A DNA stretch of 64,000 bases from Tautonia rosea (GTDB taxonomy: Bacteria > Planctomycetota > Planctomycetia > Isosphaerales > Isosphaeraceae). The position numbers and the translations under genes were made by a program. The stretch covers positions 62,001-126,000 of the forward strand of contig NZ_JABBYO010000015.1 in NCBI RefSeq assembly GCF_012958305.1. The letters run 5' to 3'. Below the pieces are notes generated by a model, which was given only the letters and a program-made list of their open reading frames with translations, searched no databases and was not told the DNA's origin. Of this stretch, positions 25,751-35,800 are shown in pieces. How positions within the stretch are numbered: the first letter of the stretch is position 1; every line of letters begins with the position of its first letter.

Positions 25751-26851
25751 CTTTTCCTTCCAGAGGCTTGCGGCGAGTCGCGTCTTCTCCTCCTTCGCCC
25801 GTCTCGCCGTCATCCTCGCTGACGGTCGATGACCCGGGAAGTCCCGGGGCGTCAGCCGTTTGGGCAAGCCCGGTTGCAAACCCTTCGGCCGGGGAGAGTA
25901 CAGAGGGCGGGGCCGGCAGCCGGTCGACTTTGGACTCGAGATCTTCGAGCTGAAGGCGAGTGGAGGCGTTCACCGACAGGTTGAGTGTGCAGTGGCGGGC
26001 AATCAGCTGGCTTTGACCAGCGGGACGCCCGCCCGGTCCAGTGCGATGACGAGTTGGCTGCGGGGGGCGTGAAAGTCGAACGTCTCTCCCCACCCGTCCA
26101 TGAAGAGGATCCTGGTGATTTCCAGGACGGCCTGATCGGGAAGGGGGCGATCCGACTCAACGGCGATCGGGTCGACGCCAGATCGGTCGTATGAGCCGGT
26201 TCATTGCTTCCCGAGGGGAATCAGAGACATTCCTCCCGGCTCCCTGGTGCTGGGAGTGACCTGCAAAGTAAACCGGCCGGCGGCCGAGGTGATGCGAGGT
26301 CGGATCGATCACGCCTGGCGGGATGACGTAGAGCAGGCCCGGCGTGCTCGCGCTGGAGACCTCACGATCACCCCGCCTCACATACCTGAAGGTTTTTCCC
26401 GAAAAAGGCCTCGGCCCCAGTTGGAAATGGATTTCCATCTTGGTGCGGGAAAGCCTGACCACCGGCTCCTCAATCGCATGGCGACCGGGGGCGCGATCGG
26501 AGTCCTCCGGTCGGACCGACCAGAGGGTCGCACCGAGCCCTGGCCCTGATCTCGCTCGTCCTCGGGTGCTTCGGGACCGCTCCCACCACCTTCACCCAGG
26601 TGATCGCCGAACCGACTCCTCACGAGAGTGTTCGACGCCATGTCCCCGCGTGTTCGAGGCCCACCTCGGGGCAAGGCCGACCCGAAAGTAACGTGGGGCA
26701 CTGGCATGGTTCCTCGGCAGGCCATAGACTGTAAAGAAGGGGCACCTCTTTATTCATTGGGAAGCGGCACAGCCAGCGCCGTCCGGAAACCTTTCCCCCA
26801 GACGCCGACGCTCCCAGGAATTCTTGAGTATTCCCGGGCGGGGAGGCATCG
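25751..26851. other. Gene-poor region between tRNA-Leu and the PAS kinase
   Basis: No intact gene is seen. Short reverse-strand stretches at 26003-26460 read like decayed protein in two frames (listed separately). Everything else consists of short overlapping ORFs with high Arg/Ser/Pro content. The antisense peptide of the tRNA (the familiar spurious WDSNPHPL reading) is not a gene. Confidence 0.5.
26003..26460 (-). pseudogene. Possible decayed reverse-strand gene (two frames)
   Basis: On the minus strand the stretch above about 26200 reads GLLYVIPPGVIDPTSHHLGR and VYFAGHSQHQGAG in one frame. The stretch 26205-26003 reads VESDRPLPDQAVLEITRILF, MDGWGETFDFHAPRSQLVIA and LDRAGVPLVKAS then stop in another frame. 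Both have balanced, protein-like composition and could be parts of one gene broken by a frameshift. I cannot name a family, and the two parts may be unrelated. Confidence 0.35.
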
Positions 26852-28498
26852 ATGGTCGATTCGAGAATCCCTGCAATCTTCGACGCCGTGCCCGATGCCC
26901 TCGTCGTGCTTGACGAGCAAGGGACCATCATTTGGCTCAATCCCGGCACGGAGTCGCTCTTCGGCTATCGCCGTGAGGAACTTCAAGGTCGTCCCGTGGA
27001 GACTCTGATTCCAGACGGGCTCCTGTACTCGGACCGGGGGGACAACGGCCGAGAGCCTCCGCGTCGACCCATTCGAGAGGCGACCGGGATCGAATTGCTC
27101 GGTCGGCGCAAGGACGGAGCCAACGTCCCCGTGGAGGTCCGAAGCAGTCGGGTTGAGGGGGATGAGCACCTCATCGTCTGCGTGGTCCGGGACATCACCG
27201 AGCCGAAGCGGGCCCAGGAGGAACTGGATCGCTTCTTCCGGCTCTCGCTCGACATGCTCTGCATTGCCGGGCTCGACGGCTATTTCAAGCGGCTGAATCC
27301 CGCCTGGCAACGCACGCTGGGCTTCACCGTCGAGGAACTACTGGCCGAGCCGTTCCTGAGCTTCGTCCATCCGGAGGACCGTGAGGAGACCCTGGCGGAG
27401 GTCCGGAGGCTTTCCTTGGGCGTCGACACCATTGCCTTCGAGAATCGCTACCGCTGCAAGAACGGTTCGTACAAGTGGATCCTCTGGAACGCGACCCCGT
27501 TCCTCCACGAGAGCCTGATCGTCGCCGTTGCCCACGACATCACCAATCGGAAGCGGGCCGAGGATCAACTCCGCGCACAGAACCTCCGCTTGCAGGAGGT
27601 CGCCCGCTCCGAACGCCAGGCTCACGAGGCGTTAAAGCAGGCTGAGGTCCAGTTGGTGCAGTCCGAGAAGCTCTCTGCGCTCGGCCAGATGGTGGCCGGC
27701 GTCGCCCACGAGATCAACAACCCGTTGGCCTATGTCAGCAACAACATCGCCGTACTCCGCCGCGACTTTGGCGACCTCCGAGACCTGGTGCGGCTCTATC
27801 ACGAAGCCGAGGCCCTGTTCGATGAGCGGTGTCCCAAACTCGTGGCCCGCATTCGGGATCACGCCGATCGGATCGACCTCCCCTACATCCTGGCGAACGT
27901 CGAGGGGTTGATCAACCGCTCTGGGGAAGGACTCAAACGGATTCAGGGAATTGTTAAGGATCTCCGGGACTTCGCCCGCCTGGATTCGGGGGGGCTGAGT
28001 GAGGTCGACCTGAACGATTGCCTTCGCTCGACCGTGAACATCATCGCCGGCCGTGCCACGCAGCAGGGTGTGGAGGTGGTGCGAGACCTGGCCCCATTAC
28101 CGTCGATCACCTGCGATCCGGGCAAAGTGAACCAGGTCCTCCTCAACCTGATGACCAACGCTTTGGACGCCTGTCCTGAAGGAGGCACGATGACCCTGCG
28201 GACCCGGCCCGCCGCCGGAGGCGTGGAGATTCACGTCATCGACACCGGACAGGGCATCGACCCGGCAATCCGGGGCAAGGTCTTCGACCCGTTCTTCACG
28301 ACCAAGCCCCTCGGCAAGGGGACTGGCCTGGGGCTGAGCATCAGTTATGGAATTGTCCGGGACCACAGCGGCGAGATCACCGTGGAGTCGGTCCCCGGTC
28401 AGGGAACGCACTTCACAATCAACCTGCCTTCGGCGCCGCAGGGGGTCGTCCCCCCACCCAACCCATCAATTCCGATCAGCAAGTATAAGCAGAACTGA
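26852..28498 (+). CDS. Cytosolic two-PAS sensor histidine kinase
   Basis: The 548-aa protein has GGGAGG just before the start. PAS1 covers about 8-120 ([20 protein letters not shown]), PAS2 with PAC about 125-237 ([17 protein letters not shown]), and a coiled coil about 240-272. The HisKA-like box [20 protein letters not shown] contains the phospho-acceptor H286. HATPase_c follows with [25 protein letters not shown] and [11 protein letters not shown]. There is no membrane segment or receiver domain, so it should sense an internal signal through PAS and pass phosphate to a response regulator encoded elsewhere. It is the only intact protein gene between the intact and the degenerate tRNA-Leu. 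Confidence 0.92.
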   Translation: MVDSRIPAIFDAVPDALVVLDEQGTIIWLNPGTESLFGYRREELQGRPVETLIPDGLLYSDRGDNGREPPRRPIREATGIELLGRRKDGANVPVEVRSSRVEGDEHLIVCVVRDITEPKRAQEELDRFFRLSLDMLCIAGLDGYFKRLNPAWQRTLGFTVEELLAEPFLSFVHPEDREETLAEVRRLSLGVDTIAFENRYRCKNGSYKWILWNATPFLHESLIVAVAHDITNRKRAEDQLRAQNLRLQEVARSERQAHEALKQAEVQLVQSEKLSALGQMVAGVAHEINNPLAYVSNNIAVLRRDFGDLRDLVRLYHEAEALFDERCPKLVARIRDHADRIDLPYILANVEGLINRSGEGLKRIQGIVKDLRDFARLDSGGLSEVDLNDCLRSTVNIIAGRATQQGVEVVRDLAPLPSITCDPGKVNQVLLNLMTNALDACPEGGTMTLRTRPAAGGVEIHVIDTGQGIDPAIRGKVFDPFFTTKPLGKGTGLGLSISYGIVRDHSGEITVESVPGQGTHFTINLPSAPQGVVPPPNPSIPISKYKQN

Positions 28499-29231
28499 AT
28501 TTTCATTCGCATCCCTTCGATGCCCGACTCAAGTTGGACGAGAAGGTTCGGATTGTCGTCACCCGAGATCCCCTTCCCCTTGCATCCACCACTGGCGACT
28601 GTGGACAATTCCTTTCCTTTTCATTCGGCACGGTGTATGGCCGCCGACCCTCGATGTCCAAATCCTCGTCGGTCGGGCGGATCGTCCCCTCTCAGGAAAG
28701 CACCGTTCACCGCCACCAGGGTGACGAAGTGGAGCGGCTGATCGAAGCCGATCCCCCGCCGGGGCAGTCTTGCCCACCTCGGCAAGGCCACTGACGATCC
28801 CGCCGCAGCGGGTGAAGGATGCACGGGGCGAACTTGAGGATCGGTGAAGAAAAGGTACGATCACGTCCTTTCCCCAATAACTATGACAGTTGACCAGGCA
28901 CTTGACATGGAGCGCTCTGATCACGCTTTCAGGGAAAGAAATCTGGAGCGGGAGGGGACTCGACCTTCCCTTTGGATGCAGCACGAGTTCAGGTCGAGCG
29001 ATCTCCCGCAACGTGTGGTCAGAAAACCAAGATGAAAGCGAGAAAAACACGCTTCGCCGACCTCAAGATCTGGTCCCGTCAAGGGAGTGTGGGTTCGAGT
29101 CCCACCTTCGATATTGACCCACTGAGAGACACTCAGCGGGCCTTCTGTTATTGATCTGTCGCTCGTGTCTCGAGGCAACGCGCGGTGCGAAACCCCTGCG
29201 TCTCTTGCCGTGGTTCGCTGATTCACGAGGA
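28499..29231. other. Intergenic region holding the degenerate tRNA-Leu copy
   Basis: No supportable protein gene is seen. The 29026-29113 part is a decayed tRNA-Leu. The rest (28500-29020) carries only mixed short ORFs in both strands. A small stem, CTGAG-AGACA-CTCAG, near 29121-29135 stands where a tRNA terminator would be. Confidence 0.5.
29026..29113 (+). pseudogene. Degenerate tRNA-Leu(CAA) copy / possible att-like remnant
   Basis: From about 29056 onward the sequence aligns without gaps to the 3' two-thirds of the tRNA-Leu at 25624. The CTCAA of the anticodon loop is kept, as are GGTCCC and AAGGG of the variable arm. Bases 29087-29110 are identical over 24 bp to 25680-25703 (the whole T arm plus acceptor strand start). 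The 5' third is only faintly similar and the anticodon stem no longer pairs, so it cannot be a functional tRNA. The antisense translation again gives a WDSNPHSL-like peptide, as at the intact gene. Confidence 0.8.
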
Positions 29232-31004
29232 TCAGACGGGCCAGGTCCGAGTGACGAGCTTGGCAATCTCGATGTAGACCGGAATGCCGATCGTCACGTT
29301 ATAGCTGAAAGTCAGTCCCAGTGACGCGGCCAGAGGAAGCGTCGGGCTGGCCTCGGGAATCGCCAGCCGTTGCACTGCCGGGACGGCAATGTACGAGGCG
29401 GCGCCGCAGAGAACGGCAAAGAGGGCATAGGTCCCCAGATCAAATGGTTCGCCCAGGGCCATCGAGTAAGCATGCGCCACTCCGATGCCGATGGACGCAA
29501 AAACGTTTGGCGCAAGCAGGCCGAAGGCAATAAACGAGGGGCCAGCGACCTTCAGATCTTTGAGCTTCTTCGACGCGGTCATCCCCATTTCCAGAAGGAA
29601 CAGGCAAAGCAGGCCTGGGAACAAGTCAAGGAAGACGCGGTCGTCAGGACTGGTCACGTCGGTCCCCTGCAACCGGCTCACGAAGCCGATCAGAATGCCG
29701 GCGAACAGCAGGTAAATCCCGGGGTTCAAGAAGACCTCGTGCAGCAACTCCTTGCTAAACAGACCAGGCTGCCGTCCTTTGGGGGAAGGGGTTTGCACGC
29801 TCGATTGAACCGTATGGTGGCCGTGAGCGTGTTCTTCGTGCTCAACGTATCCCCGTTCCAGGGCCATCTTCTCCTCGTCTTCGACCTCCAGTTCGTGTTG
29901 GAGCTCGTAAGCTAGATCGTGCGGCTTCGCGGGACCGGGGGAGTAGCCTGGCTCGTCGGCCGTGTTCCCCTCCTGATCCATGCCCCGCTTGCGGAGCATT
30001 CCGACGAGGACCAGCGCGACGAGACATCCGGGAATCTCCATGATCGCGAGCATCACCGGCATATAAGGCGCATACGCCAGGTTCAGCGAGGCGAGCACGC
30101 CGAGGCAGGTAACAAACGTGCCGGCCGAATCCGATCCGTAGTATCCTGCCACCGTCGCAGCGTCGATCCGACGCAGTCGGGTCAAGGTCCTCAGCATGAC
30201 GAAGGCAAGCAGGCCAATGCTCAGGTTCGTTACGAAGCCGACCCCCATGAAGCCCAAGGCCGTTCCAATCGACGAGCTGTCAAGTTCTGCCAGCTCCTCG
30301 CCGCCGTGCCAGCCGATGGCAATGAGCAGGTAAATTGTCAGACCTTGATAAATCACATAAGGGAATTCAAACTTCACGCCCAGCAGCGGAATCAAAAAGC
30401 CGGCGTAGAAGAACAGCAGCAACGGCTTGAACAAGTTATGTCGGAAGTTCTCCCAGAACTCGCCGACCATCCCGGCCGGAGGGTCCTCGACGGTGATTCG
30501 CGTCGGGACTCCCTGCGAATGAACGACTGTTAGGGGCTGTCCCGGCCTCAGGTCATCAAACCCGATCCGCTGGCCGCCGAAGTGCCGAACGATCACCTCT
30601 TGCGAAACGGGGAAGGTGATCGGTTCGGTGGCACCCTGCTCCTCGATGACGAGGGTTCTGGCCTCGGTGTCGATGGCGCGGATGACACCGATCACCTCGT
30701 TCTCGACTCGAATCGCTGCTGCCACCACGTCATCGTGGACCACGACGTTCGTCCCCACCTCCAGGTGGTCCAGGTCGATCCCCTGTCGCCCATGAACTTC
30801 GATTGCCGTGGAGGGGGTGATCGTGACGGTGACCTCGCGTCCGGTGCCCGCTTGCACCACGATCACCGACTTGGCGTCCCGATCGACCTCTTTGACCGTC
30901 CCGATCAAATCAGCGCCAAGGGAAGGGCTTGCACCCGTCACTCCTGCCATCACCAGGATCAAGACCCCAACCACGAGGCTCCGCAAGCGAATCATTCGGA
31001 TCAT
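29232..31004 (-). CDS. SbtA-family sodium-dependent bicarbonate transporter with secreted N-terminal domain
   Basis: The ATG at 31004 has AAGGAG ten bases upstream; a GTG at 31007 is equivalent. The 590-aa protein begins with a signal/anchor segment. About 150 residues of two small beta-rich repeats follow (LIGTVKEVDRDAKSVIVVQA and VIGVIRAIDTEARTLVIEEQ), which should face the periplasm. The SbtA/DUF897 permease core comes next: helices from FKPLLLFFYAGFLIPLLGVK, the GYYGSDSAGTFVTCLGVLAS motif and, after a cytosolic loop, FLNPGIYLLFAGILIGFVSR to YNVTIGIPVYIEI. The loop contains a histidine cluster (HEEHAHGHH). SbtA imports bicarbonate with sodium. The N-terminal domains are not part of the usual cyanobacterial protein. 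Confidence 0.85.
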   Translation of the reverse strand: MIRMIRLRSLVVGVLILVMAGVTGASPSLGADLIGTVKEVDRDAKSVIVVQAGTGREVTVTITPSTAIEVHGRQGIDLDHLEVGTNVVVHDDVVAAAIRVENEVIGVIRAIDTEARTLVIEEQGATEPITFPVSQEVIVRHFGGQRIGFDDLRPGQPLTVVHSQGVPTRITVEDPPAGMVGEFWENFRHNLFKPLLLFFYAGFLIPLLGVKFEFPYVIYQGLTIYLLIAIGWHGGEELAELDSSSIGTALGFMGVGFVTNLSIGLLAFVMLRTLTRLRRIDAATVAGYYGSDSAGTFVTCLGVLASLNLAYAPYMPVMLAIMEIPGCLVALVLVGMLRKRGMDQEGNTADEPGYSPGPAKPHDLAYELQHELEVEDEEKMALERGYVEHEEHAHGHHTVQSSVQTPSPKGRQPGLFSKELLHEVFLNPGIYLLFAGILIGFVSRLQGTDVTSPDDRVFLDLFPGLLCLFLLEMGMTASKKLKDLKVAGPSFIAFGLLAPNVFASIGIGVAHAYSMALGEPFDLGTYALFAVLCGAASYIAVPAVQRLAIPEASPTLPLAASLGLTFSYNVTIGIPVYIEIAKLVTRTWPV

Positions 31005-31278
31005 CACCGCAGCACTCCTTGACTTGAAATGGGCACGACCGAAGCGAATCGGTTTAGGCTACGCGCCGCTCCCGAGACGCCGAGAACGGCCCCAACGCAA
31101 CGCACCGAGAATCCAGGTCGAAACGCGGCACGCGACGGGACGAGTCCACGAGCGTACCGATCGTGTCATGGTCGATCCCACGCAGCGGTCCCCGAGCGGG
31201 CCGCGACGGGGCGGAGCGAGCAAGGAAGGACGCCGGGCGCATCAACGACGGCGTTGACGCGGGGCGATCAGGGCTGCT
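31005..31278. other. Upstream region of SbtA-like gene
   Basis: TCAACG-ACGG-CGTTGA at 31242-31257, with flanking GCG/CGC extending the stem, is a hairpin placed just after the stop of the minus-strand gene at 31279-31632 and probably terminates it. The remainder should hold the SbtA promoter. Confidence 0.4.
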
Positions 31279-31632
31279 CTAGCAGCGGAGTCGAGTTACC
31301 GGCCGTCGAGAACAGACCGGCGAAATGGTGCAACGACGTGCCGATGCCTGGTGATGCGCATCGATCGGGAGAATTGCCAGCGGTACAAGTCCGTCAGAGC
31401 CAGAACCGCTCGATTCTTCTTCCGATTCCGACGCAGTGGCGAGGACTGACTCCTCCACACCCGCTTGGGAGCCCTCGGAGGGCGACCCAGAGACCGGCCG
31501 CTCCCAGCCAAGCACGTACTCGTCGGCGATCACGGTCTGCGGGATGTGGTCCTCAAGCTCAACAACGAACTCCCTCCCGCTAATCAGCGAGAGGAGTACG
31601 GCAAGCCAGAGGAAAACCACGCGACCACTCAT
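31279..31632 (-). CDS. Possible small secreted protein
   Basis: The 117-aa reading begins with a convincing signal-peptide-like segment (VVFLWLAVLLSLISG), then an acidic, Ser/Glu-rich region. The C-terminal third is Arg/Cys-rich and less protein-like. A hairpin lies after its stop. No family is recognised. It could be a real lineage-specific exported peptide or a chance ORF. Confidence 0.4.
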   Translation of the reverse strand: MSGRVVFLWLAVLLSLISGREFVVELEDHIPQTVIADEYVLGWERPVSGSPSEGSQAGVEESVLATASESEEESSGSGSDGLVPLAILPIDAHHQASARRCTISPVCSRRPVTRLRC

Positions 31633-31968
31633 GAAATGGTGGGTCCAAACCGTGGAGGAGGAGGAGAGGCTTCAGAGAATAGCGCACAAGTCAAATCTAG
31701 GGAAGATGAGATCACCGCGTCAAGGTGCGATCGAACGGTCTTCGCTCCTTCACGCTCGAAACCACGCAATCCGAGAAGTCATGACTGGAAATGGTGTGAC
31801 GTCCGTTGGCAATCCGTCCGGGCATCATCCACTCAACCCGGCCGAACAGGGGAGTCTTGCGAGAACTGTCCACCGGCCTCACAATTCGATCCCCGTGACT
31901 CGGAGCGTGGGCTTCAGGTCCAACCTCGGGACGTCTTGCTGTTCGATGAGCATCGGAGTTTCGTTTCC
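31633..31968. other. Intergenic region upstream of the Fae-like gene
   Basis: No gene is seen. Bases about 31880-31931 have a weak resemblance to the 3' part of tRNA-Leu (see findings). The rest is unremarkable. Confidence 0.35.
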
Positions 31969-32517
31969 ATGAGTGATCGCATTATCATGCGGACGGGAGA
32001 GGCCCTGGTCGAAGGCGATGAGGATTATCTGGCCGCCGAGCCCGAGGTTGTCATCGGTGAGCTTGACGGCCCCGTTGGCCACGCACTGGCCAACCTGATT
32101 GGTGATCAGGTGAAGGGGCATACCAAGGTGTTCGCCATCCTCAACAGCGATATCCAGGTCCGCCCTGTGACCGTAATGGTCAGCAAGGTCACGGTCAACA
32201 ACGCCCGATACACCAACATCCTGATGGGAACAGTCCAGGCGGCCATCGCCAATGGTGTGCTCGACGCCGTCCGGGCGGGCGACCTTCCCAAAGCGAAGGT
32301 CAACGATCTCGGAATCATTTATTCCGTCTGGCTCGACCCGAGTGTTTCTGACGTCGAATCGCTCGACCACGACGCTCTCTTCCGCATCCACCGCGAGGCC
32401 ACGGCCAAGGTCATCCGCAAGGCTATGAAGCACGAACCTTCCATCGACTGGTTGCTAGAGAATCAAGACAAGGTTGAGCATTTCTATCACCGCCTCGGGC
32501 TCGACGGTGAGTTGTAA
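31969..32517 (+). CDS. Formaldehyde-activating enzyme (Fae) family protein, divergent
   Basis: I start at the ATG at 31969, giving 182 aa as in the family; the longer open frame from 31465 is not protein-like. Fae condenses formaldehyde with tetrahydromethanopterin in the C1 pathway shared by methylotrophs and planctomycetes. Family landmarks visible are TGEALVEG near residue 9, VIGELDGPVGHALANLIGDQ, VRPVTVMVSKVTVNNARYTN, ILMGTVQAAIANGVLDAVRA and the C-terminal IHREATAKVIRKAMKHEP. Where canonical Fae has VAHIDLIIG, with the proposed active-site histidine, this protein has AAEPEVVIG, so the histidine is replaced by Glu. It may be a Fae paralogue with a changed role. Confidence 0.75.
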   Translation: MSDRIIMRTGEALVEGDEDYLAAEPEVVIGELDGPVGHALANLIGDQVKGHTKVFAILNSDIQVRPVTVMVSKVTVNNARYTNILMGTVQAAIANGVLDAVRAGDLPKAKVNDLGIIYSVWLDPSVSDVESLDHDALFRIHREATAKVIRKAMKHEPSIDWLLENQDKVEHFYHRLGLDGEL

Positions 32518-32559
32518 TTGTTGATCTACACCAGAATTGCGATCGTCCTTCGGGGATTC

Positions 32560-32590
32560 GGGGCCTGATCGGTTGACTCGGTCGAGCCCC
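32560..32590 (+). terminator. Terminator-like hairpin after Fae-like gene
   Basis: GGGGC (32560-32564) pairs with GCCCC (32586-32590), and inner GATCG (32567-32571) pairs with CGGTC (32579-32583, one G-T pair), separated by two-base bulges. It is located 43 bases after the stop. Confidence 0.45.
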
Positions 32591-32847
32591 TGAGCCTCTT
32601 GCGTTTCAGGACACTCATACCTTGTGCGAAGCCAATTCGTACGACACCATGAAACAAAGGAGCATCGCGGCCGGGCAATGCCGCGATCGGCCCGTAACGC
32701 CCGTATTTTTTCGATCGAGTTCTCCGGATCGGACCGCCTCAACTCCCCCCGCGTCGCCCCGCCCACGAGCGCTCCGGAGTCGGGGTTTCCCTCTGGTGAT
32801 CATTCGGGCCAGTCTCCGTACCCACCGCTCTGCGCGAGGATCGTGCG

Positions 32848-35800
32848 ATGTCCCGACCGTTCTCCCGACCGACCGCCATGCTCGGCGCGTCGGCCGCCGT
32901 CGTCTTGGCTCTCCTTCTGGGAGGAGCCGTCCTACCCACGCAGGACGAAGGCGGGTTTGAATCCCTCTTCAATGGCAAAGATCTCTCCGGATGGGAGGGT
33001 AACCCGGCTCTCTGGTCCGTGGAAGACGGCCTGTTGACGGGTCGAACCTCCGCCGACTCACCGCTTCAATATAATCAGTTCTTGATTCACCGCGGCGAGC
33101 CTGTCCGGAATTTCGAGCTGCAAGCTACCTTCCGCCTCATGGGCGACAATAATTCCGGCGTCCAGTACCGCAGCAAGCAGCTCCCCGACGCGGGAAGCTT
33201 TGTCGTCGGCGGCTACCAGGCCGACATCCATCCGAACCCCGCCTACAACGGAATGCTCTACGACGAGCGCGGACGCGGCATCGTGGCTCAGAGCGGCCAG
33301 CGCGTCGTCGTCACCGCGGACGGTGAAAAGAAAGTTGAGGGCCGGACCGAATCCGAACGCCCCGAACTCGACCTCAGTGACTGGAACGAGCTGACGATCA
33401 TCGCCCGAGGCAACACACTCGTCCACAAGCTCAACGGCAAGACCGTCGCCGAGATCACCGACAATCAGGAATCTGAGCGTGAGCTGGAAGGAATCCTCGC
33501 CCTTCAGGTCCACGCCGGTCCTCCCATGACCGTCCAGTTCAAGGACATCAAGCTCCGACGCTTCGACGACGCCGACGCCCAGGCTGCTGCGGCTCCCGCC
33601 CGAAAGAAGGCCCGCCGCAAGGTTCAGGTTCCCCCTCCCGGTCAGAAGGCGACCGACGCCGATCTGCTCAAGGTCGCCGACGGCTTCAAGGTCGAGCTGC
33701 TCCACTCCGTCCCGGCCGAAACACAGGGCTCCTGGGTTTCGATGGCCGTCGATCCCGAAGGACGCCTCATCGTTTCCGACCAGTACGGCAAGCTGTTCCG
33801 CGTCACCGTCCCCCCGATCGGCGAGGGCGGCGAGGTCGTCGTCGAGCCGATTGACGTGAACATCGGCGAAGCTCAGGGTCTGCTCTGGGCTTTCGACAGT
33901 CTCTACGTGATGGTCAACCGAGGTGGCCAGTACGAGAGCGGCCTCTATCGGGTCCAGGACACCAACGGCGACGGCGATCTCGACACGGTCACGCAGCTTC
34001 GCCAGCTCCAGGGCGGCGGCGAGCACGGTCCCCACGCCATTATCCCCAGCCCCGAGGGAGATGCCCTGTTCGTCATCTGCGGCAACGCCACCCAGCTGAC
34101 CAACTTCCAGGCCACCCGCGTTCCCCCCGTCTGGGGAGAAGATCACCTCTTGCCCCGGATGCCCGACGGAAACGGCTTCATGGCCAACGTCCTCGGCCCC
34201 GGAGGGGCGATCTACAAGGTCGATCCCGCCGGCGAGACCTGGGAACTCATCTCCGTCGGCTACCGAAACCCCTACGACATCGCCTTCAATCGCCAGGGAG
34301 AGTTGTTCACCTACGACGCCGACATGGAGTGGGATATCAACACCCCTTGGTATCGGCCGACTCGCGTCAACCATGCCGTCAGCGGTTCCGATTACGGCTG
34401 GCGCAACGGTACCGGCAAGTGGCCGTCCTATTACCTCGATAGCCTGCCCGCCGCCGTCGACATCGGCCCCGGCTCTCCCACAGGCATCGTCTTCGGTTAT
34501 GGGGCGAAGTTCCCCGAGAAGTATCAGAACGCCCTCTACATCTGCGACTGGAGCTACGGGAAGCTCTACGCCGTGCATCTCGAACCCGATGGCTCCTCCT
34601 ACACCGGCACCGCCGAGGAATTCATCACCGGCACCCCCTTGGCGCTGACCGACCTGGTCATCAATCCCAAGGACGGCGCGATGTACTTTGCCGTCGGGGG
34701 GCGTCGGACCACGTCCGGCCTCTACCGCGTGACCTACGACGGAGACGAATCGACTGCCCCCGCCGCCGTGGCCGACGACTCCGGCTCCGAACTCCGTGCC
34801 CTTCGAAAGCAGCTCGAAGCCTTCCTGGGCCGACAAGATCCGGCCGCCATCGACCTCGCCTGGGAGAACCTCGACCACGACGATCGCTTCGTTCGCTTCG
34901 CCGCCCGGGCGGCCCTCGAGTTCCAGGACCCGGGCGCCTGGTCCGATCGTGCCCTGGCCGAAGAAGACCCCCGAGCCGCGACGAACGCCCTGCTCGCCCT
35001 CGTCCGCGTCTCGGCTCCTGACCCCTTCCACCGCCGCCCGACCGATCCTCCGGTCGACATGCTCTTGAAGCAGCGGGTTCAGGACGCCCTCGACCGCGCG
35101 GCCCAGTCTTGGGATGAACTCAGCTATTCCGAGAAGCTCGACTTGCTTCGGGTCTACTCGGTCTTCTTCAATCGCATGGGACCGCCCGACGACCGGACCC
35201 GAGCCGAACTCATCGCCCGCTTCGATGCCGTCTACCCGGGTTCCGGCGTGGAGTTGAACACCGACCTCGGCCGGTTGCTCGTCTATCTCCAGTCGCCGAC
35301 CGCCGCGCCCAAGACTGTCGCCTTGCTCGAAGCGGCCCCAACGCAGGAAGAACAGATCGACTACGCCATGATGCTCCGCAAGCTCCAGCCCGGCTGGACT
35401 CCCGAGCTTCGCGAGCGCTACTTCCGCTGGTTCCTCAAAGCCGCGAACTACCGAGGCGGTTCGAGCTTCGCCAACTTCGTCCGTAACATCAAGAACGAGG
35501 CCGTTGAAGCCCTCACCGAAGCCGAGCGCGTTGCGCTCCAGCCCATCATCGAGGCCCAGCCCGAAGCCGCCAAAATCGCGACCGTTCAGCGCCCGTTCGT
35601 CAAAGAATGGTCGCTTGAGGAACTGACCGGCTTGATCGAGGACGGTCTGGGAGGCGGACGCGACTACGACCGTGGTCGCCGTCTCTTTGCCGAGACCTCT
35701 TGCTTCTCCTGCCACCGATACGCCGGGGAAGGGGGGGCCGTCGGCCCCGACCTGACCGGCATTGCCGGGCGTTTCAGCCCTCGCGACCTCCTTGAGTCGA

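Noticed and set aside
25656-26093. A minus-strand ORF overlapping tRNA-Leu
   Set aside because: Its C-terminal WDSNPHPL-like peptide is the well-known spurious antisense reading of tRNA-Leu; the tRNA folds perfectly.
28559-29050. A 163-aa minus-strand ORF as a possible transposase remnant
   Set aside because: No DDE or HUH motif and no inverted repeats at its ends; composition is that of random GC-rich DNA.
28921-29266. Minus-strand ORFs over the degenerate tRNA copy
   Set aside because: They give the GGTRTHTPL and WDSNPHSL spurious tRNA antisense peptides, which support the tRNA origin rather than a protein.
31465-31968. N-terminal extension of the Fae-like protein
   Set aside because: The added 168 residues are Arg/Ser-rich without family similarity; Fae proteins begin near the ATG at 31969.
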